A stretch of 64,000 nt of DNA from Hawksworthiomyces lignivorus (Eukaryota > Ascomycota > Sordariomycetes > Ophiostomatales > Ophiostomataceae). This document shows positions 46,788 through 56,793 of this stretch, piece after piece. Below the pieces are notes generated by a model that ran no database searches, was not told the origin of the DNA, and was given only the letters and a program-made list of their open reading frames with translations. The first letter of the stretch is position 1. Each line of letters begins with the position of its first letter. A program made the position numbers and the translations under genes. The DNA lies in NCBI GenBank assembly GCA_002917075.1, contig NTMA01000005.1, forward strand, positions 620,001-684,000. The letters are read 5' to 3'.

Positions 46788-48825
46788 TCACACTACCATG
46801 CTGAAGTTGTTCTGTATACCTGCAAGCCGTCTTGCTCGCAGCCACAAATCAAACGCCTCCAGCTTGGCACCGCCTCGGATATATTGAAGGCACGCCCCCA
46901 GCAGCCGTACAATATTGGTCGGCCACAGCAATGAGCCGTGTTGATCGCGGATTTCCTCAATCTGCTCATAGAACACAGTCCGTAGGCAGTACTGCGCCAT
47001 GATTAGAAACGAACGAACGGGGCCTTGCCGCGTCTGCAGGCTCTCATCGAGGCTCCGCGTAAGGTCATTGGTCTTGAGGATCAGCAGGATGATGCGTGGG
47101 ACGCGGCCGAGCAGCTGCACCAGGTCAGCCAGTAGGCCATCCTGTAGTTGTCCGCCTATGTTGTCTTTCTCGACTTCTGTCCGTGGCTGCAGGATCGACG
47201 AAGACTTCAGAACGCTGTAGTCGCGGCCTGTGATCGCCGACGCAAAGAGCGGGAATGATTCAGCATCTACGCCAGCCACTTCTTTCGCATATTTTTGCAT
47301 GAGTGACATGTCACCGTCTAGCACTGCCAGCCACATCTTTGCGTACGATCGCCGCAGCGTCAGTGGGATGTCGCGATAGAGGCCGTGATCATAGAGGATG
47401 ATGTCAAAGTTGTGGTGGTTTCGCCACGGAAGGCGGCGCAGCCACCGCGTCACAAAGTTCTCGCCAGGCGGCGGCGCCCGGACGCGGACCGCTAAGTTGC
47501 CACCGTGTGGGTCACAATGCAGAGGCGCGCCGTCGCCGAAGATCATCTCGTTGAATATGTGCGCCAGAGCGCCGGATACTTCGTCCCGGTCGATGCCGTT
47601 CGCATCTAGATAAGCTAGGTCATCTAGCCGGTGACCTGCCTCGGAAGCCATGACGAGGATGCGCTTCTGTGCCCAAATGACGTCTGGCACTACCAGAGGC
47701 AGCTGGGGGATGGCGGCAAAATGCGCTTGCGTGCGCTGTGCGTTCTCAGCCTCTTGGGTGAAATCAAGCTCCTGCGGAAGGGACAGCGACATCTCGGAGG
47801 ACAGCCACTCCAAGTCATATTCAGGAAAGAAACGCTTTAATGTTGAAAAAGTAAACGAAGTCAAGGCCATGTCGAGAGGCGCCCACTGAGCCAGGCCAGG
47901 GTGTTGGACCTTTACAGCGACATGCTGTCCGGTGGCGCGGATGGTGGCCAGGTGGACCTGAGCAAGAGAGGCAGCGCCAATAGGCTCGGGTGAGAACTCC
48001 GAGAAATATTCCCATAGATCCTTGCCCGTGTCGTCGCGGTACATCTGCTCAATAGAGGCAAAAGAAGAGACGGGGCACTTGTCTTGCAGGGGAACGAAAG
48101 TCGTTGTCCACTCGAGAGGGAGAAGATAATTCATAGCACTCTGGGAGAATGTGGATGTCAATAACAAGGAGATACAGAATCAAATTACAGCCAAAAGAGG
48201 GAGCAATGTGGTACTGACCAAGTGCTGGCCTAACTTAATGAAGATGCCACCGTTCTTCTCAAGTACACGTAGTGTCCGAAGCGCACAGCGCTTGTGGCAT
48301 GCCTTGAGCACTTCCGCCTGCTCTGAAGCACTCTCGATAGCCTCCCGCTGGCTCAGTGTCTTCCGATAGCTGTATCGCCCACCACGTCAGCAGAGCAAAC
48401 TAAACAAAATTGATCCGCAACCTCCATTTGGCCGCTTACTCGTTGATACACAGCACCAATGCAGCTGCCACCCTTCCTGTCCTCTCGACTGTTTCGTAAC
48501 TCTGCTTGATATCGTCGGTGAATGCCAACACAGCTGCTGTGGCCGTGCCGCCACTCGCTGTCAAGATGATGGCTCTCCGCCGGCTTCGCGACAACGGGCG
48601 TGGCGTAGGTGGTGGCACAGCTCGACAGCCTACTTTACTGCCGCCAGAAGTTGAAGTAGACGAAAATCGAAGCCCTCCATTTAGGCGTCCGGTCAATTGG
48701 CTTCGACGGCACTTGGCACATGCCCAACTCCGAGCAGACGAAGTTGCCCCGGCGCCAATGGTTTGTCGGCCGAGAGCCGCCGCGAAGGAGAATGCGGCCG
48801 CAGCACGTACAAATGGGGATCGCAT
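46788..48825 (-). CDS. MCP2: Mitochondrial ABC1/ADCK-family atypical kinase (MCP2-like)
   Basis: Protein of the ABC1/ADCK/UbiB atypical kinase family, closest in layout to yeast Mcp2 and human ADCK1/5, a mitochondrial inner-membrane protein linked to lipid homeostasis. Exons 48440-48825, 48219-48369 and 46788-48140 give 629 residues. The N-terminus is Arg/Ala/Ser-rich without acids (MRSPFVRAAAAFSFAAALG), as in a presequence. A hydrophobic stretch (IILTASGGTATAAVLAF) follows at about 85-101. Family motifs: KxGQ in FIKLGQHL at 174-179, the Ala-rich loop PIGAASLAQVHLA replacing the glycine loop, VAVKVQHPG, LDFTQEAENAQ, CDPHGGNL and YDHGLYR. The KxGQ and Ala-rich loop are diagnostic. The catalytic function is inferred from the family only. 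Confidence 0.92.
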
Positions 48826-49486
48826 CTTCGCTAGAGAGTGAGAAAGAGAAGAGATAGGCGAGAGACGGAAACGGGGTCAGGGAAAGACCGTCATGATTTC
48901 TTCTTTTTGGGTTTGATGTTGAATAGCACCGTCTGACGTCGTAGTGGCCACTATCTTTTTTTTATGAGAGACATAATATTAAGAAAATTATTTATTCCTT
49001 CGGCTTCTCCTAAAGCACGAGGACAGGGTAATTGTAGGGGAAAGTGCCACTGTAGCCACTCGAGCCACTGTACGTTCTAGGAGTTCTCGTACTCGTACTA
49101 GCTGAACGGCTTTTTTAATTAAAACAAAAAAAAAAAAAAGAAAAAAAACTCGGGTAGGATCGGACTTACCGTTGCACCGCGGGGTTTGCTACATTTGACG
49201 GGGGTAAAGGCACGACATAGCAGCACATCAGAAAGGCTGTGACACGTGATTACGCTCGACGCGTTCAGCCACGCAGATCGCGTTTTGCCCATTTATCAGC
49301 ACCCGGTCGCGGTCTCCTGCCATTTAATATCTCGCATTCCGCATTCCGCTTTACAAAACCACATTAGCTACTGTTTCCATACATCCATTATTCCAAGTTC
49401 TCAAGAGTAACGCCTTAGTATCATCAACACTGGATAAAGACAAGATACCAGAAATACAAGACGCAGGGAACAAGAAGCCTGCCGAC
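48826..49486. promoter_or_regulatory. Divergent intergenic region between MCP2-like and an uncharacterised gene
   Basis: 661 bp shared upstream region, including an A14-rich tract near 49126-49150. It must hold both promoters. No specific sites recognised. Confidence 0.45.
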
Positions 49487-50590
49487 ATGTTTGCTGCTGT
49501 GATGATGCCGCCTGTCTTTGGCGGCAGTTCATCGGACATGCCGCCGTCACTGCCAGCTGTGTCTTCTGTACCTTCCTTTTCTTCCATATCAGCATTTCCA
49601 TCATCGCCTTTCCGGCCGACAAAGTCTTCACCACTCTCCTCGTCACCCGTCCGGGCCTCGTCGCCTCCAGCCTCGTCCAAATTTCTCTCACAACAAGACA
49701 CTCAATCCTCTCCTGTCCAGCCTTCATCGTCAGCGACGACTGGATTGGCAGTCTCGCCATGGTTTTCAGCATCAACATCAATGCAGACACAAACTCCCCA
49801 ACCTTTCTCAGATCTCACAAACGCTTCCAGCGGCCCTGGCAAGACGCTGTTTCGGTATGCGTCCCGTCCAACTAAGCTAGTGCCGCGGCTTCAGCAGAGC
49901 CGTGATGCCACGCGCCAGACCCGCCGCTCTCTCTTTCTGCGTAATGTGCGTCAGCGAGCCGATGACCGCAACTGGGACCGGCGTAATTGCGAACAGGAGG
50001 TGTGTTCTTCTCTTGTCCCTTTTCCTTCGTGCCATTCGCTTTCGTCAGAATTCTCTTGCTAAACTTTGCTACAGATAGAAAAACTCGAGTGGTGGTCGCT
50101 AGAGCGCGAGATCCGGCAAGCGAAGGAAGCAGACGCCATGAGCATGCTGACGGAGCATGATATTGAAGATGCAGCAGACTGGATGCAACCATCGGCGTCA
50201 CTACCGTCATTTTCCATGCGCGACACTGATCAAGACGAAGACACCGACGAGCGCAAAATGTACTATGACGACCAAGATGACGATGAAGCAGCTGATGAAC
50301 GGATGGCAGATCTGCTAGCCATGGAGGATGAGGCCGAATTGGAGGCACTGATTGCATCCATGGATGCTGACGAGACTGTGTTACCTCCGTCGGCGCCAGC
50401 TTCTGTGCGGCCAGATTGCGACGGCACATCAAGCCAACGGCCAGACTCAGCTTTCTACTCAGACGACGGAGACTATGATGCCCTATTTTCGGAGCTGCTG
50501 GCTGGGCAGCAAGAAAACGTTGAAGATCTACCACCACTTGTCAAAGAGACGCACAGCAGCGACGAAGACACAACCATGAGTTTGTCCTAA
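49487..50590 (+). CDS. Uncharacterised acidic Ser-rich protein
   Basis: Not recognised. Exons 49487-49999 and 50075-50590 give 342 residues; the intron has a gtgtgt donor and a tacag acceptor. Residues 1-125 are Ser/Pro-rich and look disordered. The middle is basic (RRSLFLRNVRQRADDRNWDRR) followed, directly after the splice, by IEKLEWWSLEREIRQAKEAD, which looks helical and is the most structured and probably most conserved part. The C-terminal half is very acidic, with DEDTDERKMYYDDQDDDEAA and a predicted helix MADLLAMEDEAELEALIASM, ending in DSAFYSDDGDYDALFSELL. No membrane span, signal peptide or catalytic motif. A nuclear regulatory or scaffold role would fit this composition, but that is only a guess. 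Confidence 0.75.
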
Positions 50591-50885
50591 TGAACAACGC
50601 AATGGCAAGCCAAAGCATGGCGCCGATTTATAGTGAATTATTCTGCGAAGATAGCAAGTATCTAAAATCATTGGTTTGGCGTTTAACTAGGCTTGTTTCT
50701 ACTTCTATTTGAATTGTTTGGGTAATTGGAGGATATGAATCATTTTCAGGAATTTGAAGCTAGGCATTGTCTAATAAATGTATGTAGCGTAGAAAGAAGT
50801 AAGATTCAGTTGCATAAGCAAGCTACCTGTAAAATGTGAAGCACGCATCAGGCAGCTCTTGGTCTGTTTCCTCCGTGTCGCGCCT

Positions 50886-52300
50886 CTATTGCGGGTTGCA
50901 CGACTCATCTGGTGCAGCCAATGCCTCCTGAGTGCTTGGCATGTCGCCCACAAGGTCTGGCGGTGGCGAGCCGGCTGCTTGCATCTGAAGAACAGAACGT
51001 TAGCTTTAGTCCACTCAGGAATCGACTCCAAGGTCAACTGGACTCACTTTTTGCATCCGGTCAACAATGTACTCCCGGTCCTCTGGATTGGCATCCGAAT
51101 ATGATGCAGTTTCAAACCTTGCTACGATCTCCCGGACAATCACTTGCTGTTCCTCGTACCGCTTCAAATCCTCTGCGCTCGTCTTGGCTTTGTTTTCTTC
51201 CATCCAGCCAGGGAATTTGTCGTTGAGCTCTTTCATTGGTTCGTACAATATCTCCTTGTTCGTTAGCTCCTCCATCATGCCCACTAGCATCTTGGACAGC
51301 TCTTCTTCGCTGCCTGCTCCGCCCAGCCCACCGGACTGCATCTGTCTCATAAACTCGGAAAGGAGATCGTCCGCATTCTCCGAGTCCGCCGCGGCGGCGG
51401 CGGTTGCCTGGTCGCCTGAAGCCTGCATGCGCTCCATAGTGCGGCGAATAGTTTCCTGGAAAGAAGCATCGGCCGAGGAGGATGCGGTGGAAGTGGCAGC
51501 CGCTGGGGCATTCTCAGGCACTTCTTTTGACGTCGATGAACTAGGCTGAGAAGCCGCAACATGTGCTGCTGCGGCCGCGCCTGTAGCCGCCGCAGCTGCA
51601 GCTACATTCTCTTCCGTGGACGCATCGGCCCCTGGTGTGATGCCAAATTCCTTGAACAAGCTTTCGAATTGTGCTTGGACGTCAGGCTAAAATCGTGCCT
51701 GTTAGTCTGCTGTTGAACAATAGCTTATCCGAGGGGAGAGAAAAAGGCAGATGTAAAGGGAAATGTAACAAGAATCTAAGTAAACGCACTGATTTTTCAA
51801 TTTCGCCGAGCAAATCAGCCATTCCAGCCTGAAGCTGCTTGGCAAACTCGTCATCGTTCAAGAGATCATCCAAGGTTCCCTCGCCATCGTCTACAGCAGG
51901 AGCAGTTGCTGTCGAAGAAGAGGCGGGTAGGTTGCTGGGGACAGAAGGAATAGTCGAGGCCACCCCGGATTCAATTTTTGCTGCCGAGAAATCGTCGAGA
52001 AGATCTTAAGACTTATCAGCTTGGCCGTTGATCTGTCAAGGCATGCTGTCCTCAAGGCTGGTGAAACTTTGGAATAGATGAAACCATGTACTCACCGTCT
52101 AGGTCGTCCAGGTCATCTTCGTCCGGGTCCGGGACATCGTCTACGATATCTTCTACTGTTACTGCAGAAACAGACGAAGATACGGCTGAGGTAGCAGCAG
52201 GGTCTTTCTTCGACTCGTCTGCTGTTGTCGCCTTTTCTGTTTCGACACCAGCTGCTGGTAATGCCGCGGTTGCAGCGTCTTCCGATTTCTTTTCTTCCAT
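50886..52300 (-). CDS. PEX19: Peroxisomal membrane protein import receptor Pex19
   Basis: Cytosolic, partly farnesylated chaperone that delivers peroxisomal membrane proteins to Pex3. Exons 52096-52300, 51790-52004, 51048-51686 and 50886-50984 give 385 residues. The N-terminus is acidic and ends in PDPDEDDLDDLD, joining to LLDDFSAAK. Further landmarks: EGTLDDLLNDDEFAKQLQ, AGMADLLGEIEKS, the central helix SFQETIRRTMERMQ, then MLVGMMEELTNKEILYEPMK and FPGWMEENKAK. An Ala-rich low-complexity stretch lies between the domains. The last exon ends in CNPQ, a CaaX box with Gln at X that suits farnesyltransferase; it is visible only after splicing because exon 3 alone reads through into an unrelated tail. 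Divergent from UBC9. Confidence 0.94.
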
Positions 52301-53819
52301 CTTCCTCCTCCGCTTAGCAGCTCGTCGTCGTGGAAGTCTTTACCGAGCTGGCTGATCTAACGGTGCTAAGATATAAAGCTAAGTTTTCAAACGTCCCAAC
52401 GTAAAAAACCAAAGCGTAATGGTTCACGTGTTATTGTTGGCAAGACACTGCCGCGCCGAAGTTGTCCGTTTGTCCGCCTTGACTGTTTATTCCGTAATGA
52501 AGATTTGCAGCGTGCAAGACAGATCTCTCTAAAAGAAGCTAGAGAGAATAACTCTTTGTACTCAAAATTTCTGAGATGCTTTCATAGCTTATTTTGAACT
52601 TGGTGGCTCATTTCACATTTCTTTTTTTTTTTAAACTTTAATTTCGTTACTATTTTGTCCCTCGGCCTTTCATGAGATCGCTCTGCATTGGGAAAGCATC
52701 CACTCCACAGTCCCCAAGTTGACCTGCTGTTACCCCGCGACTCAAAAGTGTATTACAGGTACTGTACAGCTGATAACATGACTTTGATTGGTTAGACAAG
52801 CTCTGTACAATAGGGTCCCGGGTCCCCATCAGACTTGAAGACCACTCTCCATCAGGACAAATTTGTTGACACCGCAAAACAGCCACTGCTGGCCCCCATT
52901 TCACACCACCTATTTCATTCTTTTCTTTCTTTCTTACGGTAAGAAAAAGCGCTTCTAGTGCAGAGAAATTCAAGTTCGAAAAAAGTCAGAATCTAAGGAA
53001 TTTTGGTTATTTCGATAAAAAGAAATATTCCCTACTCCCATAATGACTTTTTTGCTCTGAAGTCGAAGTTGGGGAGAATTCTGCTTTGCGGTGTCAATAA
53101 ATTTGTCCTGATGGAGCCACTATAATGAGGAGAAAGTATTAAATGGTGGACACGTTATGAGCACATGACTCCGCTGCCGTTCTCTTCCAAGTACACATAC
53201 AAATTGCTTAGTCATTCTTCGGTCATGACTTTCTGCCTCTTTCTTTCCCGCTTTTTATTTAACATGGAGGGACCTGGCGACCCGCAAATCGCAACAGATG
53301 CTACCATCTAGAGACACTTGCGATCGTCGCCTTCTCTCCAAGTATCAAGCAAAACCGCATTCACTTCATTTTTCTAGTAAGCTGTCCCTCTCCAAGGATG
53401 TTCCAGATGGCTATTCGTCTGCAGTTCTGTATCTGCTTACTGCTCTCTCATTGCGCCATCTTCATTCGATGTCGGCATCGCTCTTGACAATTTGTTTCAA
53501 TTCACTTTCTTGTACTCAAACGCTGACCTACATTGTATAGTTGTTGCACCTATTTTTTGAACTCTTTCTACGCGTCAACCGATTTCTCTTCTTCTTTTCC
53601 GACCTTCTCCTTTCTTCACAACGCTGCTTATCTGCCCCCCGCGCTCCCCACGTCCGCCCACTCCGGCTTTTGTTGAAGACCCCTCTCTGGTTTTTTCCCT
53701 TCTGCGTCTCTTGGGTGACTCGTGATCACATCAGAAAAGGGGGGCGCGTATCGAGCAGACCCTCTCGCCTGCTTTGCCGTATACTATCTACTCTGCTGGG
53801 AGACGGTTACGCTATAGTC
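52301..53819. promoter_or_regulatory. Divergent intergenic region between PEX19 and UBC9
   Basis: About 1.5 kb containing both promoters. Pyrimidine-rich DNA precedes the UBC9 start. Short ORFs in this interval have no recognisable features. Confidence 0.45.
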
Positions 53820-54509
53820 ATGTCTCTTTGTCAGAATCGTCTCCAGGAGGAGCGGTATGTTTGTGCCTCGCTTTTCCGAAAATCATAATCCGCCCCGTAT
53901 GCTCATGCATATATCGCTCGTCTAGGAAACTGTGGCGCAAAGACCATCCTTTCGGCTTCTACGCCAAACCCGTACGCAACGCACAGGGTGTCCTGGATCT
54001 AAAGGTGTGGGAGTGCGGCATACCGGGCAAGGACAAGACTATTTGGGAGGGTGGCATGTTCAAGTTGACGATGACGTTCCCGGATGGTGAGCACACTCTC
54101 ATTACTTGTTTTCTCGGGTTTTCTTTCTGCTGACATATTTTCTCCCTTCCTCCTCTTAGAGTACCCCACGAAGCCGCCGAAGTGTAAGTTCCCGGATGCT
54201 TCATTCTAAATACCTATCAAACCTGCTGACATGGGCATCTGTCTCCCTTCTTCAGGCAAATTCGTCCCTCCGCTCTTTCATCCCAACGTGTACCCATCGG
54301 GAACCATCTGTCTGTCTATCCTCAACGAAGACGAAGCCTGGAAACCGGCTATAACCATCAAGCAGATCGCCCTGGGTATCCAGGATCTGCTCAACGACCC
54401 TAATCCCGAATCGCCGGCCCAGGCAGAGGCGTACAACCTATATAAGAAAGACAAGGCTGAATATGAAAGAAGGATTCGCCGGGTGGTCCGAGACAACCCG
54501 GCCCCCTAA
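53820..54509 (+). CDS. UBC9: SUMO-conjugating enzyme E2 (Ubc9)
   Basis: E2 enzyme that takes SUMO from Aos1/Uba2 and transfers it to target lysines, mainly in the nucleus. Exons 53820-53854 (35 nt), 53926-54086, 54160-54183 (24 nt) and 54256-54509 give 157 residues, the standard Ubc9 length. The start [12 protein letters not shown] is followed by [15 protein letters not shown], the basic Ubc9 N-terminal helix that binds SUMO. Other landmarks: [18 protein letters not shown], the HPN motif in [10 protein letters not shown], and catalytic Cys at about 92 in GTICLSIL, then [14 protein letters not shown] and a basic C-terminal helix. The 24-nt exon encodes EYPTKPPK; without it the E2 core would be broken, so all three introns are needed. 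Confidence 0.96.
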
Positions 54510-56793
54510 GGCATCGGAATTAGATGCGTGGGATGGCTGCTTAATTTGATTTACTGCTTTGTCATTTTTGCTATGTTCTACAACGCCATGTGTCGATGAA
54601 AACTTATCCACGCCCTCAACTTCGACGCATGGAAGATTGCAGTGCATGGGAGTTAACCGGGACGGGGAGGAGGAACAGGAATAGAAGGGTCAAAAGTTCA
54701 TGGAATGGGAGGTCGATACCAAACGCATATAGTGAGCCCTTTTTAATTATTTGATTTTTCTTTATTTCCTATTGCAGTTTCCAAAGAAACACTTGTGATC
54801 AAGATAAGCATCAGTGCATGTTATCCACTAGGGCCCAAGCCTATTTTTTTTGTTCTCTTTTCAAATCTCTCTGATGGGAAAGAAACTTTCCCCATGCAGC
54901 TAACAGACCGTGTTGCATGTGAATGCGAGACCAAAAACGCAACGCCTGTGGAACGGCCCGACTAGCTCGTAGTTAAGATATATGTCGAAGATGATGAACA
55001 CTTTAGGAAGGTAAGCTCTCTTCGGTGTGAGACGTGCTAGAGGTGAAAATTTCGCGTCAGGTGTGCTAAGAGAGTTATGCTTATTCTCAGTTTCATGTCA
55101 TGGCCTACGAAACTAAAGTCATTTCACGATAAGAGCAATACAGAGTCATGCAGATCAAGTACCTGGACAGCCCCCACGAACCGTCCTGGAAGAGAATCGT
55201 TGCAAGGAAGGATCTCAGCTGGAGAAGGGATCCAACGGTGCTGTGGTGTATTGAGCCTTTTGAACGACAAGTATTTTGCCTGTGATTAAATATGACACTG
55301 CTGCGTCTACGTCACCCACAGCAGTAAGAAAAAGGAACTTTCCAAGTTTCACTGCTTCCCCACGTTTCTGGTAACCTCCGTGGCTGTTGCTTACCCTGTG
55401 ACATTCTTTCGTCAAATATCTCATTGCCGTAAATATCCTCCTGCAGCTGCGTCATCGCACGTGGTCCAGGGCAAACGGTTCATAACAGCCAAGGTTGGCT
55501 GTTGTGGTTTGGTAGTCCTTGGAAAGGCTCTCCAAAACTATGACAGGGGTAAGATGCTGCAGGTGCAATTGACTAATGAGAGGCTATAACAAAATATGCC
55601 TTCCTTTTAGTGCCTACAGTTTCTTGTTATTATTTTATTTTATTTTATAGAGTAGGTACTTCACCTTGTTTTGCTTTCTTCTCAGCTACCTTGTATCGAA
55701 TTGTGGTTCTCTGCAGCTCCCTTGCGTAGCCCAATGACTCTGCAGAGCCTTATCTTTTATACGAGAATGTCTGACGAAGATGCTGGCTCTATGAATGGCA
55801 GAAACTATGTACGCCTTGGTTGAGCTTTGCTGCCGTTCTTCGTCGGCTCATTCTTGGTTCAGACCGCTTGGCAGCGGTTACTCTCCGCCCCTCTATACCT
55901 GGAGCTCTTGGTTAGATTTGTGACTCTTGTCTTTGTTATTACGAGAATTAGGAAACAATTTGTTCGGCCCAATAAGCGGTCTTGCCGATACCGGCAGCTA
56001 ATGAGAGGACGACAGATTCAAATCTTCAAACCAACCTCGCGCTGTATTAAACCCCCAAAATTTTTTCGCCTCTTTTCCCCTCTGTTCTCCAATAAATCCT
56101 AAACCCATACCGACGGATCGAGTCATTCATAGTCTAGCCCCTTAAAACAAAGACAGACGGAGCATTCTAGTAGACATGGGGGACGCACGTTTTCCTGCGA
56201 TATGGTACAGTAGGAAGCACAGAAGCCATAGAGGGGCAAAATAGAAAGAAAAAAAAAGCCAAGGAGGGGCGTCTTAGTATCTGCAATGAATGAATGAGTA
56301 ACTACATACTATGGTGAACCACATAGCAAACATGTGTACGGGAAGCTAGAGGGCAGTACATACTTATCAAAGACCGAAGAGATTATAGTATTAACCTAGA
56401 AAAGAAAAGACCTAAGGGTGCAGTTTACTTTTTTTTTTAAACCTTTCCACCTATGACACACACCTCTTCCACATCTTTTACCTTCGAACAACATCACCAC
56501 ATTTTGTGCACACGCGACCTCTCTGTCCCCCTTTGCAATCCTGTCCCCCTCTCCTTTGCGTGGGCGTTATATTCTCTTACTGTTCTTCATCCCACGCCTG
56601 TTTTTGCGTGTCGATTCCTCCCACGCTCCCCATTCCTTAGGGTAAGTATATAGAAACGGGCTTTCGCCCTTGGGCAACTAACAAAAAACAGGCACAGAAT
56701 TTGCAATTCCGTATAGAAATAATAATAAAGAACCGAACTCGCTCTCCAAGTCAAAAAAGGGTCCCTCCGAGAAAAAAGCATATTTTGTTCAAA
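54510..56793. promoter_or_regulatory. Intergenic region upstream of asparagine synthetase with TGACTC elements
   Basis: 2.3 kb between UBC9 and the asparagine synthetase gene. No protein-like ORF. TGACTC cores, the half-consensus of the Gcn4/Cpc1 general amino-acid control factor, occur at 55735-55740 and 55921-55926 and, on the minus strand, at 56120-56125. Confidence 0.5.
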
